Positions 54,749 through 64,000 of a stretch of DNA of 64,000 nt are shown here, piece by piece (position 1 is the first letter of the stretch; each line of letters starts with the position of its first letter). The translations under genes were made by a program, and so were the position numbers. The notes beneath the pieces were generated by a model that was given only the letters and a program-made list of their open reading frames with translations, searched no databases and had not been told where the DNA came from. The DNA comes from Hirundichthys speculiger (Eukaryota; Chordata; Actinopteri; Beloniformes; Exocoetidae): positions 1 through 64,000 of the forward strand of contig JAGFBZ010002037.1 of the NCBI GenBank assembly GCA_018398805.1, in the 5' to 3' direction.

Positions 54749-56702
54749 AATAAGGGCCCGAGCACCAAGGGTGCGAGGACCCGATTGTATTTCGAATAGG
54801 GCTGGGCACTTTAACGCGTTATTATCGCATTAACGCATTCATTTATTAACGCCGACAATTATTTTATCGCGCGTTAACGCGCTCATATGCTTTTGTTTTG
54901 AAAGGTCGGTTACTGGCCGGAACCGGAAGACAGTTGGCAGGTAAACATGCGAAAAAACCTAGAACAGACATGAAAAACGATAAAAATCTGCATACTTAAC
55001 AGTTTGGGTACCAACTCAGGTAGCAATATTAACAATTCTGTCTGAAAAAGAAAATTCTGGACTGCAACAAAACTTTGCGTCGTTCCTCCATGTTACATCA
55101 GATCTCTTCATGTGTTCACTGTCCTGCTGTTCTCTAGCTGGTTACTGCAGTGCAGGCTCCATCTAGTGGCTCAGATGTGTAATGACAACAGAAAGTCCAG
55201 TCCTCCATTATAAAACTAATTCAGTCCTGTGGACCATTTTTTTCATTTCGTATTTTTGATCCAATTCTAAAATTGAAATATTAAAAAAACCCAGGCATTT
55301 TTCCCTTTTTTTTTCTTATAAAATTAAAAAAACGAAAAACATATTTAAATGTCACTTTTTAATTTTTTAAAATTTTGATTGACAATTGAAAATAGAAAGA
55401 ATAAATGATACACGAATTGGTAAAGTTACATGATGGACATGTAACATGGACATTTTCATTTTAAAATTCTCCCAGAAGGAGGATTCGACAGAAACAAGGT
55501 TATTTGTAACAACTGACAAGTTGAATTCGTCGTTAAAAGTTTCTGCTGTTACCTCAGAAATTACCTATTTTAATGTTCTGATTGTGCTGAGACACAATCA
55601 TTTTGTTGGATTTTGTTTGTAGACTTTTTTTTTTTTTTTTTTTTTTATAAAAACAGGATGACATAAATGCCCCGGGAGTGGCAATAAGCTTTATTTTATT
55701 TTACATTTTTTAAGATGAGATTTACACTAAATATGTGTTACTGACAAGTGCTGATGTTAAAAGTGTTTGAACAACAAATGTTATAACACTTAAGTTTATA
55801 TGGGAGCAGAACATTTAAATAAAAGGGGATTTTACACTACTTTTGAATTCATTATTTGATTTTGCGTATACAATGCGATTAATCGCGATTAATCAGGGAA
55901 ATAATGCGATTAATCGCGATTAAAAATTTTAGTCGTTGCCCAGCCCTAATTTCGAATGTTTATTATGATGAGGTGTGGCCAACGCGAAGCATCGAATCAC
56001 CGCGAAGGCCACATCCTATTACAATTTGACATATTTGGTGTGAATATATAGTATATAGTATAATAATATATATAATATAATAATATATAGTTTTTTTCTG
56101 TTATCAGACACACAGTTTGTCATGACATACCTGAAAATTGTCAGGTATGTCATAACGAACTATGTGATTGATAACAGAAGAAATGAAACAAGCTAAAACA
56201 ATTAGTTTACTGCTGTTGCCACTTTAAATGGATTTTACTTATTTCAATTATTTTTTTCTTAGTTATTTTTTTCATATAAAGAACTTTTGATTTTTTTTGT
56301 TTGTCCATTTGTTTACCATTTTTTCATCTTTTCAGAACTTCCAATGCATTTCCAGTGACGGAATGTTTAGTAGTTCAAAATGTGAAATGGTAACCGGTTT
56401 TCATAATTCTGGTAGCTCAACTTATTTTTTATGACCCTTAATTTTGCACTTAGAGTCACCAAACTTAGTAGTAATGTGCCTGAGCCTTTGTGGCAGATAG
56501 GTGTCAAATTACAATGTAAATGGGAGAACTGGGAGGGGGAGGGGGACATTGTTTTGAAGTCATTAACTGGTTTTAGAGCACCATCTGTGGGCATAAAACC
56601 TTGAAGGATTGTTCCAAGAAAACATTCTGCTCATTGAGCAGGGGTGGCTCTAACATTTTTGAGGCCAACAAGCAAGGGGGCTTAATAGAGTCATATTAAT
56701 AT
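54749..56702 (-). repeat. Dispersed teleost repeat, hairpin terminus at its left end, split by hAT copy 2
   Basis: GGGCCCGAGCACC...GGTGCGAGGACCC then TTGTATTTCGAA (54757-54796) is the reverse of the 1-866 unit. It continues after the hAT insertion with TTTCGAATGTTTATTATGAT (55950-55970). The remainder to 56702 probably belongs to the same repeat, but I cannot delimit it. No gene. Confidence 0.65.
54797..55948 (+). mobile_element. Non-autonomous hAT element, family 1, copy 2
   Basis: TAGGGCTGGGCA...TTGCCCAGCCCTA. Perfect 8-bp duplication ATTTCGAA (54789-54796 and 55949-55956). One end has GTTAACGC-type words and the other GATTAATCGCGATTAA. It is inserted in the ATTTCGAA motif of the hairpin repeat unit. 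1152 bp, no transposase. Confidence 0.95.
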
Positions 56703-57688
56703 TACGGCTAGGCAAGTTAACGCGTTATTATCGTGTTAACTCATTATTTTTTTTAATGCCGACATTTATTTTATTGTGCGTTAACGGATGTTGCTCACAT
56801 GTTTTTGTTTTGAAAAGTCTGTTACTGGCTGCTGCGGAACTGGAAGACAATTGGCAGGTAAACATGGAAAAGCTAAAACAGACATGGAGAACGGTAAAAA
56901 TCCATGAGCTTTACAGTTCAGGTAGCAACTCAGGTAGCAATATTAACAAATCAGTCTAAAGAAAAATAAAATTCTGGACTGCAACAAAACTTTGTCATCA
57001 TTCCTCCATGTTCCATCAGATCTGCTCCATGTGTTCACTGTCCTGCTGCTAACTGGTTACTGCAGTGCGGCTCCATCTAGTGGCACACATGTGTAATGAC
57101 AACAGGAAGTCCAGTCCTCCATTATAAAACAAATTTAGTTCTATGGCCTGTTTTTTAATATCGTATTTTTGATCCAAGTCTAAAATAGAAATATAAAATA
57201 AACAGCCCTTTTTTCATTTTTTTGTGTCAGATTAAAAAGCAAAAAATGTCATAAAATGTCACTTTTTAATTTTTTTTTAATTTTTGATTGACAATTGAAA
57301 ATGGAAAGAATTAATGATACACGGATTGATCAACTTACAGAACTTTAACATGGACATTTTCATTTTAAAGTTCTCCCAGATGGAGGATTTGACAGAAACA
57401 AGGTTTTTTGTAACAACTGCCAAGTTGAACTCCCCGTTAAAAGTTTCTGCTGTTACCTCAGAAATTACCTGATTTAATGTTTTGATTGTGCTGAGCCCCA
57501 ATCATTTTGTTGGATTTTGTTCGTAGACTTTTTAAAAATATTTTCTAAAAACAGAATGACATATATGCCCTGGCAGTGGCAATAAGCTTTATCTTATTCT
57601 ACATTTTTTAAAGATGAGATTTACACTAAATATGTGTTACTGACAAGTGCTGATGTTAAAAGTGTTTGAACAACAAATGTTATGGCAC

Positions 57689-58010
57689 TGTTGCGGCTAC
57701 CAACGTCTACCTTAGCCGCCGGAGAGTGTGAGGTTGGATCCTTGGATTCTTATTTGTATGATGCGCTATAATTTACAGTAACACAGAACACTGAGATCCA
57801 TACTGCCTTTCGTTGTATTTATTGTGCAGAAAACATCAGGCTGTCACAGCGCTACAACTTGGGTATATGGTAGGAAGAGAAACCAGAGAAACCAAAGGTG
57901 ACAAAAGCGGTCAACAAAGGCTGCCAACCCTGATTCTCTCTCTCTCTCTCATCGCACCTTTACGCATTCAACCTCTCACGAACCGCCCCATCCACACACT
58001 CAAATAATTA
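57689..58010 (-). repeat. 3' LTR of BEL/Pao element (shortened)
   Basis: Matches 62168-62575 with several internal deletions, including a 45-bp or so gap after GAAACCAGAG. It diverges after CACTCAAATA at about 58008, so the LTR start on the coding strand is lost or replaced. Confidence 0.8.
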
Positions 58011-58320
58011 TTAGGTCCCACATAATAATTCACATTTCCAAATAAAATAAGAGACATAATAAATCATCATATCAATTTAAAAAAAAATGCAAAAAAATTG
58101 TCCAAAAAAGTTCAAGTCCATGAGTATTTCTTCTTCGTCCAGCTAAGTCTGGAAAACACAAAAATCCCTAGAGGTCAGCACCGTCCTCATGCTGCCTCCT
58201 CCTTCTCCAGCAACAAACACACCTTGGATATGGGTCTGTCCAAGCAACTGGTCCTTGTCTTGATCCGAACTTGACGTACAAATCCCTTGCGATCCGGAAA
58301 GGTTTGCAAGACACGTCCCA

Positions 58321-59490
58321 TCATCCAGGAATTACGAGGTGCAGTACTGTCCATAAGCAAACTAGATCTCCTGCAACCAGGTTCCTCTGGACTCCAGTCC
58401 ATCTCAGTCGTTCCTGTAGCAGAGGCAGGTACTGTTTTATCCAGCGGTTCCAGAACAGATCAGAAATGTACTGGACTTGTCTCCATCTTCTCTGTTGCTT
58501 CATACTTTCTTCACTCTGATTGGCTGTCTTTTTCTTCTTCTTGATACAGGACCACAACCATTCCTTTAATTGACAATCAAACACAACTCTGAGTTTTTCC
58601 TTTGTTCGGTGGTAAACACCATGGTGCGGTATGTACCAGACCCTGCTATCACTTCTTTCCAGCTCTGCATCAGGAACTCTTTCAGCGTAGCCTTTGTCCA
58701 GCAGATCATTAATAAAGGTGTTGTACTCCTTCTCCCTCTGGAGCCTCCTCTTCAGATGGCTTTGACGCTGTTCCACTACTTTCCTGTTATTTGGCATGCT
58801 GACATTTGACCTTTTCAAAGGCACGGCGACTTGGTAATGACCATTGACGTGTTTAGCGGACTTTGTGACCATGTCCGTGAACCTCAGGTCTTCTCTGGAC
58901 GGACCCACTTGTTCCTCCACAGCAGATTCTGAAAAGTCCTTCCTAAATTGCTGTTGCCACAGTTTATCCAAATTTACAATGGACACATGATTCACAGTCA
59001 CTGTCTGCTCACAATAATTGGCCTCTCCACTATTTCTTGTTAGCGGTCCATTTATTGTCCAGCCCAGCGCCGTCCTTATAGCGTAAGGTCCATTATCCTC
59101 ACTACGGATGACTTCCAGCGGTTCCATGGCTCCTGGGACATTTATTCCTATCAGCAATTCAATTCCAGCCTCAATCTGTGGTAAGGAGATGTGTTTTAAA
59201 TATGGCCACCTTGTCAGATCCTTATTTGTGGGTATGTTTGCTTTGTGTACCAGCATTGACGTCTGAGTGTATGCTTTTGGCAACTCGATGAAACAGTCAT
59301 CTTCAAGCGCTGCCACCTCCAAATCTGGCACGATGTAACTACTGATCACCTTCTCCTGCCCCATGGTCCTGAGGAATGTTGGCTCTCTTTCAAGACAAAT
59401 TGAGCTTCTGCTTCAGACTCTCAGTGCAGAAGACTGCAGTGCTTCCTTGGTCCAAAAAGGCATACGTAAAATGATTTTATTGCCCTTCTT
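58321..59490 (-). pseudogene. BEL/Pao protease and internally deleted pol
   Basis: The aspartic protease of the Pao type is visible as YAFLDQGSTAVFC (about 59483-59445) before a stop. A 347-codon frame (59364-58321) then runs through VISSYIVPDLEVAALEDDCF, HISLPQIEAGIELLIGINVP, IRTALGWTINGPL (peptidase A17-type region), the linker, and the start of RT (VWYIPHHGVYHRTKEKLRVV FDC, spacing mine). There it joins in frame to the very end of integrase (RRWRQVQYISDLFWNRWIKQ, LLQERLRWTG, NLVAGDLVCL). The junction is at about 58555-58575. No catalytic RT or integrase residue remains. Confidence 0.85.
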
Positions 59491-61729
59491 CGCTTTCACT
59501 TGGATCGGCACAATAGGAAGCTTGCAGTTTATTTCACCAGCCCTTGTAAGCCCACTGGAAACCAGAGTACCGTCCACTGTAACCTGGATGCTTTTCTCAG
59601 CCGGTTCTGCAGTTGCCACACTATCCTTATGGAGCACAGTCGGGTGTCTTTGGCCACACTTTGAGCAGGTAATCTTCTCCTGGCAGTTCTTGCTGATGTG
59701 CCCTATGCACAGGCAGCGAAAACAAGCACCATTCTCCTTCAGGAAGTCAATTTTGTCTTTGTGTGCCATTTTTTTCCAACCGCGCACACACATCCAATGT
59801 TTGTCCTCCAGTGCAGCAGGGACAGATCTTTTTGGCTGAAGATTTTGTGTCCATGGCTTTATTCACAGATTGAGCTTTTTTCTCCACACGATTTACTGTG
59901 GTAGCAAAGCTGGTTCCCCTGATGCTGGATCGAGGATGAGGTTTGTGTTTGATTTGTTTGGTTAGTACAACGGTGTCCTGAATGTTTCCAAACACGGGGT
60001 CTGTCAAGATTTTCACTTGTTTTTCAACAAAGTTGACAATGTCCACAAACTGTGCTCTTCTATTGTACATTTCCTGTAGGTCACATGCGTGACACCTCCA
60101 GCGGTCTTGGAGTTTGTACGGCAGTTTTTTGATGATTTCCAACATGTTTGTGGGTATGTCCAGATCATTTAAATACTGCACACGCTGCACACAATACCGC
60201 CATGGCATTGCAGCATCCACGCAGAAAGAGGCTGTACTCCTGCAGGGCCTTCACATCCTCTGTTTTGATGGTGGGCCATACCAAAGCTCTCTCCATGTAT
60301 GCTGCTGCCACCTTCTGCTCATTACCATAATGCTCTTTCAATAGAACCTTCGCCCTCAGGTATCCTCTGTCCGACTCAATGTGCTGGCAGCTCCTCACCA
60401 GCTCCTTGGCATGTCCTTTGGTGTACTGTTCGAGGAAGTAGAGTCTGTCACAGTTGTTGTGAGTGTTTTTCTCAACTCCATTTTCAAAAGCTTTAATAAA
60501 AGAATGGTATTTCAGTGGATTGCCATCAAAAATGGGAATTTCCCTTTTTGGGAGTGCTGAGAGGCATTGTTGTTGCATTAAGATGTGTTGTAATTTCATT
60601 TTGTTTTCTCATTATGTCTAGCACACTGTCATTTTGTGGTGAGTCAGTTTGTATAACATTGGTCACAGGATCTTCAGGAGCAATTAAATAACGTTGGAGC
60701 ATGTAAGATGAGCCTGGGAGATGTCCTTTATCAGGTAAGTGGGTGACCTTTGGCTTCACAGCTGTCTGTGTGGTTTCAATTGCTTTGGATTTTGGTTTAA
60801 CTGGCATTGATGGAACAAATTCTGTGGCGTTGACATTAAATTGTTATTTTGAACACGTCTTTTCACAGTATGAGTTCATCCCATCTGAAACCTTTGACCT
60901 TGATTTACTGCCAACGCTGCCTTTTGATTTCATAACACTTAGTTTTGCCCTTTCCTCAGCGATTTCATTTTCCAGTAAAAGCTGTTCTCTTCTTTTACAT
61001 AATTTTTACTCCTCTTCATCCAATGCATGCTTTTTCTTTAATGTCTTTTGTTTTGCTACCAAAAGTGCAAGGTTTGCTTCTGTTTTTAAACAAGCAGAAG
61101 AACGTGAGGCAAAGGATGAGGAATAATGTGAGCGTGATCTCTTGGTTGCGTTTGAGACACTGTCAGGGCTGTAGTTCATCCTGAGAATCTTTAGTGGGAA
61201 CAGGTACTGGAGGATAAGCAACAGACAAATCTTTTCCCTTTCTATCAGTTACTTATTCCACATGGTCCATTTCCTTTGGTGGTTGCTCAGAGGTATTTGT
61301 CTGAAGTGGTGATTTATGCGGATTTTCATTTATCCATTTTTCCACTTGTTCCTTGAATGCATCACTGTAATGCATAATGCTAGAAAACCACTCGTTTTGG
61401 TTTTTCTCTTCATCTTCAAGAACCAGTGGCAGTAATTTATTGTGCAGGTCAGTGGCCGTTTTACACAGTGCATTCAAGTTGTGCAGCTGTGAGGGAATTT
61501 CATTTGCGTATCCCTTTGATTTCATGTGCGCTTTTATTTGCGTAATAAGCACTTTGACTTTATTAACGGCACTTTTGCGCTCGTGTTGCAACCATTCAAT
61601 TTTATTTTCCAGAGCTTTGGCCATCATTTTGACTTGCCTTTTTTCCTTTTCCATGTTTGAACATTCAACAACAGCGTTTATTTGACTCATTTCCTTTAGA
61701 TTGTATTTTGTACGAAGCAACACAATCAC
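59420..61729 (-). pseudogene. BEL/Pao gag with zinc knuckles (frameshifted)
   Basis: An N-terminal helical region (61729-61253: KRQVKMMAKALENKIEWLQH, NEWFSSIMHYSDAFKEQVEK) is followed by a charged linker, then the capsid-like domain typical of Pao gag (FDGNPLKYHSFIKAFENGVE, YFLEQYTKGHAKELVRSCQH, DRGYLRAKVLLKEHYGN; 60599-60165 and on to 59747). Two zinc fingers close it: CFRCLCIGHISKNC and CSKCGQRHPTVLH. It packages the element RNA. At least four frame changes break it. Confidence 0.8.
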
Positions 61730-62167
61730 ATTTCATTGAAGAGCAACGCATTCAAAGTCCATCCATAGACATTGCACTTGTTCATTGACAGAGAAAATTC
61801 GATCCAAACATTTCAACCAGCAATAGGCCTTCACACAGCATCAGCCACCACTTATTTATGCCACAAAGTCCTGACATTAGAATCCAATAAAGCACGGAGA
61901 AATCTGCGCCACCCACAATGTGCCAATCCAGCCAGCAAATTCCGTTTAATACATCGTCTTCATTTGGCACAATGTATTCCAATCGAAACGGATTCCTTAA
62001 TCCACAAACATTTACAGGTTCAGGCCTACCTGTCCCCAGGTGAGTGGATGGCGTGGTATGACACTTAGCTGTGGCTCCTTCGTTCTCGGGCTAGTCGGTG
62101 CGTGGTGACTTGGTTCTTTCTGGTGCGCCTTGATGATTTTCATTAAACGCGTTTTTTGTTAACAAAA

Positions 62168-62603
62168 TGTTGCGGCTACCAACATTTACCTTAGCCGCCG
62201 GAGAGTGTGAGGTTGGATCCTTGGATTCTTATTTGTATGATGCGCTATAATTTACGGTAACACAGAATGCTGAGATCCATACTGCCTTTCATTGTATTTA
62301 TTGTGCAGAAAACATCAGGCTGTCACAGCGCTACAACTTGGGTATATGGTAGGAAGAGAAACCAGAGGATTTAACTGATAACAAAAAGGTGATTATTGAG
62401 TATGAAAACTGACAAAAGCGGTCAACAAAAATTACGGCTGCCAACCCTGACTCTCTCTCTCTCTCTCTCTCTCTCCCTCTCTCATCTAAACCACCTGGTG
62501 AGAGCGCACCTTTACGCATGCACACACGCCTACTCCCGTGGGAACCGCTCCCCATCACCCACACACACACTCAAATACCGTGATGCTCTGTATGTCTCTT
62601 ACA
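62168..62603 (-). repeat. 5' LTR of BEL/Pao element
   Basis: 436 bp; contains a (CT)n tract (about 62450-62482). TG and CA at the borders. Confidence 0.88.
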
Positions 62604-62772
62604 GGCACTTTAGTTCATATGGCAGCAGAACATTTAAATAAAAGTGCATTTTACACTACTTCTGAATTCATTATTTGATTTTGCGTACAATGCATTAATT
62701 GTGATTAATCAGGGAAATATTACGATTAATCGCGATTAAAAATTTTAATCGTTGCCCAGCCCTAATTAATAT

Positions 62773-63520
62773 GTAAAATTACATATTTCATGGGTTCTGG
62801 GCATTGTTGTGCAAAAATGGGCTCAATAGCCCCACCTGCTTCAGGTTTATTGACAAGCCCCAGTATAAGGTTTTACCTAAAAGGATGAACATTGTGTGCC
62901 TGATGGATCTGACTAAAACCTACCAAAAACTCCTAACACCATGCTCTAACCCCACAAAAACATCCTGTATTTTCAATTGAATGTGCATTTTTAGTAGTAT
63001 TTTGGTCATTTCCAGGAGTCATATGTAAAGAAACACCTCCAAAATATTTGGTCTAATACTTCTCACTATTTTTGTGTACAATCTACATATGTTCCCCAAG
63101 CTTAATTGCAAAATGTACTTCTTTGTACCAGATCATCACCACATTGTGGTCTTTGTTACCAATTACTGTGGAAAAAAGGGGGTTGTCCTATAAGAAACAT
63201 TTTCTATTTTTTGGGTCATAATGGTATATGGTTTAAGAATAAGATAACTTCATTCCCTGTTTGTGTAAAGCTTAAGGCTGTAACTAGTTTGTTCGATATA
63301 AAAAAAGGGAAGATTATTTGCTTTTGATGAGTCTTTCACTCTGAACAAGTGTATCTGACAATCTTGGACAGTGCCACTGTCTCATCAAAGAACCATGATT
63401 CTGGTCACATTATTTAGTGTATTTTGTATCCGTCTGTGCTTTATCAGATCAGCTTTAGATTCCTCCAGCTCAGCAATGGGTGCGAGGACCCGATAAATGC
63501 TGCTTGCAGCTTTAATTTTA
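62773..63520 (-). repeat. Dispersed teleost repeat (internal part and opposite end)
   Basis: Reverse of blocks in 9640-10020 and 20290-20640 (GGGCTCAATAGCCCCACCTG, TTTCATGGGTTCTGGGCA). Right end GGGTGCGAGGACCCGATAAA then TGCTGCTTGCAGCTTTAATT (63478-63517), which looks like the other terminus of the family. Confidence 0.65.
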
Positions 63521-64000
63521 AGTTTCAATTTATTGAATTTACTTGATATATTTATTGCTTTATTAATTTGACAATGGAGACAATTGATGTATTGCTTGTG
63601 AAATGAGAAGAAAAAGAAATCCATCTGTATATTTCCATGACAGAGTAAAATCAACCAATTTGTCTTTGTTACAGCAGCTAATAACTAATCAAAGATCAGT
63701 TTATATGCTTGTAGGCAAACTTACTTGTCCAACAATATGCCAAGTGGATGCTGGCATCCTGTCCTCTGTTTTAGCTCTCGCTACCGAGTGAAAGCCAGCT
63801 TTAGATTTACTTTTGTTGGGTCTCTTGCTCAATCACCCTCTCATTTTCTCTTTCTTGTATCTCATTACTTTCTTTGGTTTCTTGGTCACCTCTGCCATGA
63901 GGGTTCGGTGCTAAATGTGGGAAACTGAACTAGCTCTTTGAGCTAACATCAATTTCTTGTTGATATGTGACATAGTTGCATAAAGAGATATGTAGCTCTG
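63521..64000. other. No gene seen
   Basis: AT-rich intronic sequence without recognised features. Short ORFs show no family resemblance. Confidence 0.5.

Larger units (their letters stand above)
57689..62603 (-). mobile_element. BEL/Pao LTR retrotransposon, internally deleted
   Basis: LTR-to-LTR unit (TGTTGCGG...TCTTACA as read on plus) with 5-bp duplication GGCAC at 57684-57688 and 62604-62608, nested in hAT family 1 copy 3. Coding strand is minus: gag (61729-59420), zinc knuckles, protease region, then a pol frame that jumps from the start of RT to the end of integrase. RT, RNase H and the integrase core are missing. The 3' LTR (left) lacks its outer 30 or so bp equivalent. Confidence 0.9.
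56703..62764 (+). mobile_element. Non-autonomous hAT element, family 1, copy 3, carrying a BEL/Pao element
   Basis: Left end TACGGCTAGGCAAG (two changes from TAGGGCTGGGCAA) and right end TTGCCCAGCCCTA. Perfect 8-bp duplication ATTAATAT (56695-56702 and 62765-62772). Without the nested LTR element it is about 1142 bp, in line with copy 2. Confidence 0.95.

Noticed and set aside
58321..59364. A host gene unrelated to transposons
   Set aside because: Order and motifs are those of BEL/Pao pol, and it lies between LTRs with a target duplication.

Overview
The sequence looks like teleost fish nuclear DNA. It is dense with element families typical of ray-finned fish: L2-clade and Rex3-like RTE-clade LINEs, Tc1-like, pogo-like and many hAT DNA transposons, two Ty3/Gypsy elements (one Gmr1-like) and a BEL/Pao element. 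There are no bacterial features, no rRNA and no convincing tRNA gene.

The only host gene I can support is a beta-syntrophin, best matched to sntb2, on the minus strand. Two adjacent coding exons are visible, at 54277-54499 and 33830-34040, with matching splice sites and reading phase. The intron between them is 20,236 bp. No other syntrophin exon was recognised on either side, so the whole window appears to lie inside one gene and almost everything else is intronic repeat.

Layout. 1-866: tandem array of a hairpin-bearing repeat end. 867-1620: degenerate AT-rich repeat. 3397-3757: SINE-like element. 3874-7553 (minus): broken two-exon hAT-type transposase gene whose intron holds a hAT element that itself holds another. 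10030-18570: old L2 LINE (plus) carrying three later insertions, namely a retroposon with a small membrane-protein ORF, a 420-bp element, and a second L2 in opposite orientation with a foldback 5' end. 18852-25860: hAT elements, L2 and RTE fragments and dispersed repeats. 26044-33484: Gmr1-like Gypsy element (integrase before reverse transcriptase) with an RTE LINE inserted in its 3' LTR. 33830-34040: syntrophin exon. 34366-36233: mosaic of two Tc1-like halves around a pogo end, with TA arrays. 39428-49332: pogo-like element expanded by a 23-bp minisatellite and a 4.7-kb Gypsy element with identical LTRs. 49948-53422: further hAT elements, one nested. 54277-54499: syntrophin exon. 54749-63520: a nest in which a dispersed hairpin repeat hosts hAT copies, one of which hosts an internally deleted BEL/Pao element.

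Many boundaries are fixed by target-site duplications read directly from the sequence: 8 bp for the hAT elements, 5 bp for the BEL/Pao element and the intact-LTR Gypsy element, 13 bp for the RTE LINE. The relative order of these insertions is therefore well supported. Family names rest on recognised protein motifs and terminal sequences, not on a database search. I saw no clearly new biological system. The best candidates for novelty are the retroposon with a small transmembrane ORF (11684-13041), the hairpin-end array (1-866), the L2 foldback junction (18393-18448) and the six-frame-open minisatellite inside a transposase gene (40180-41745).
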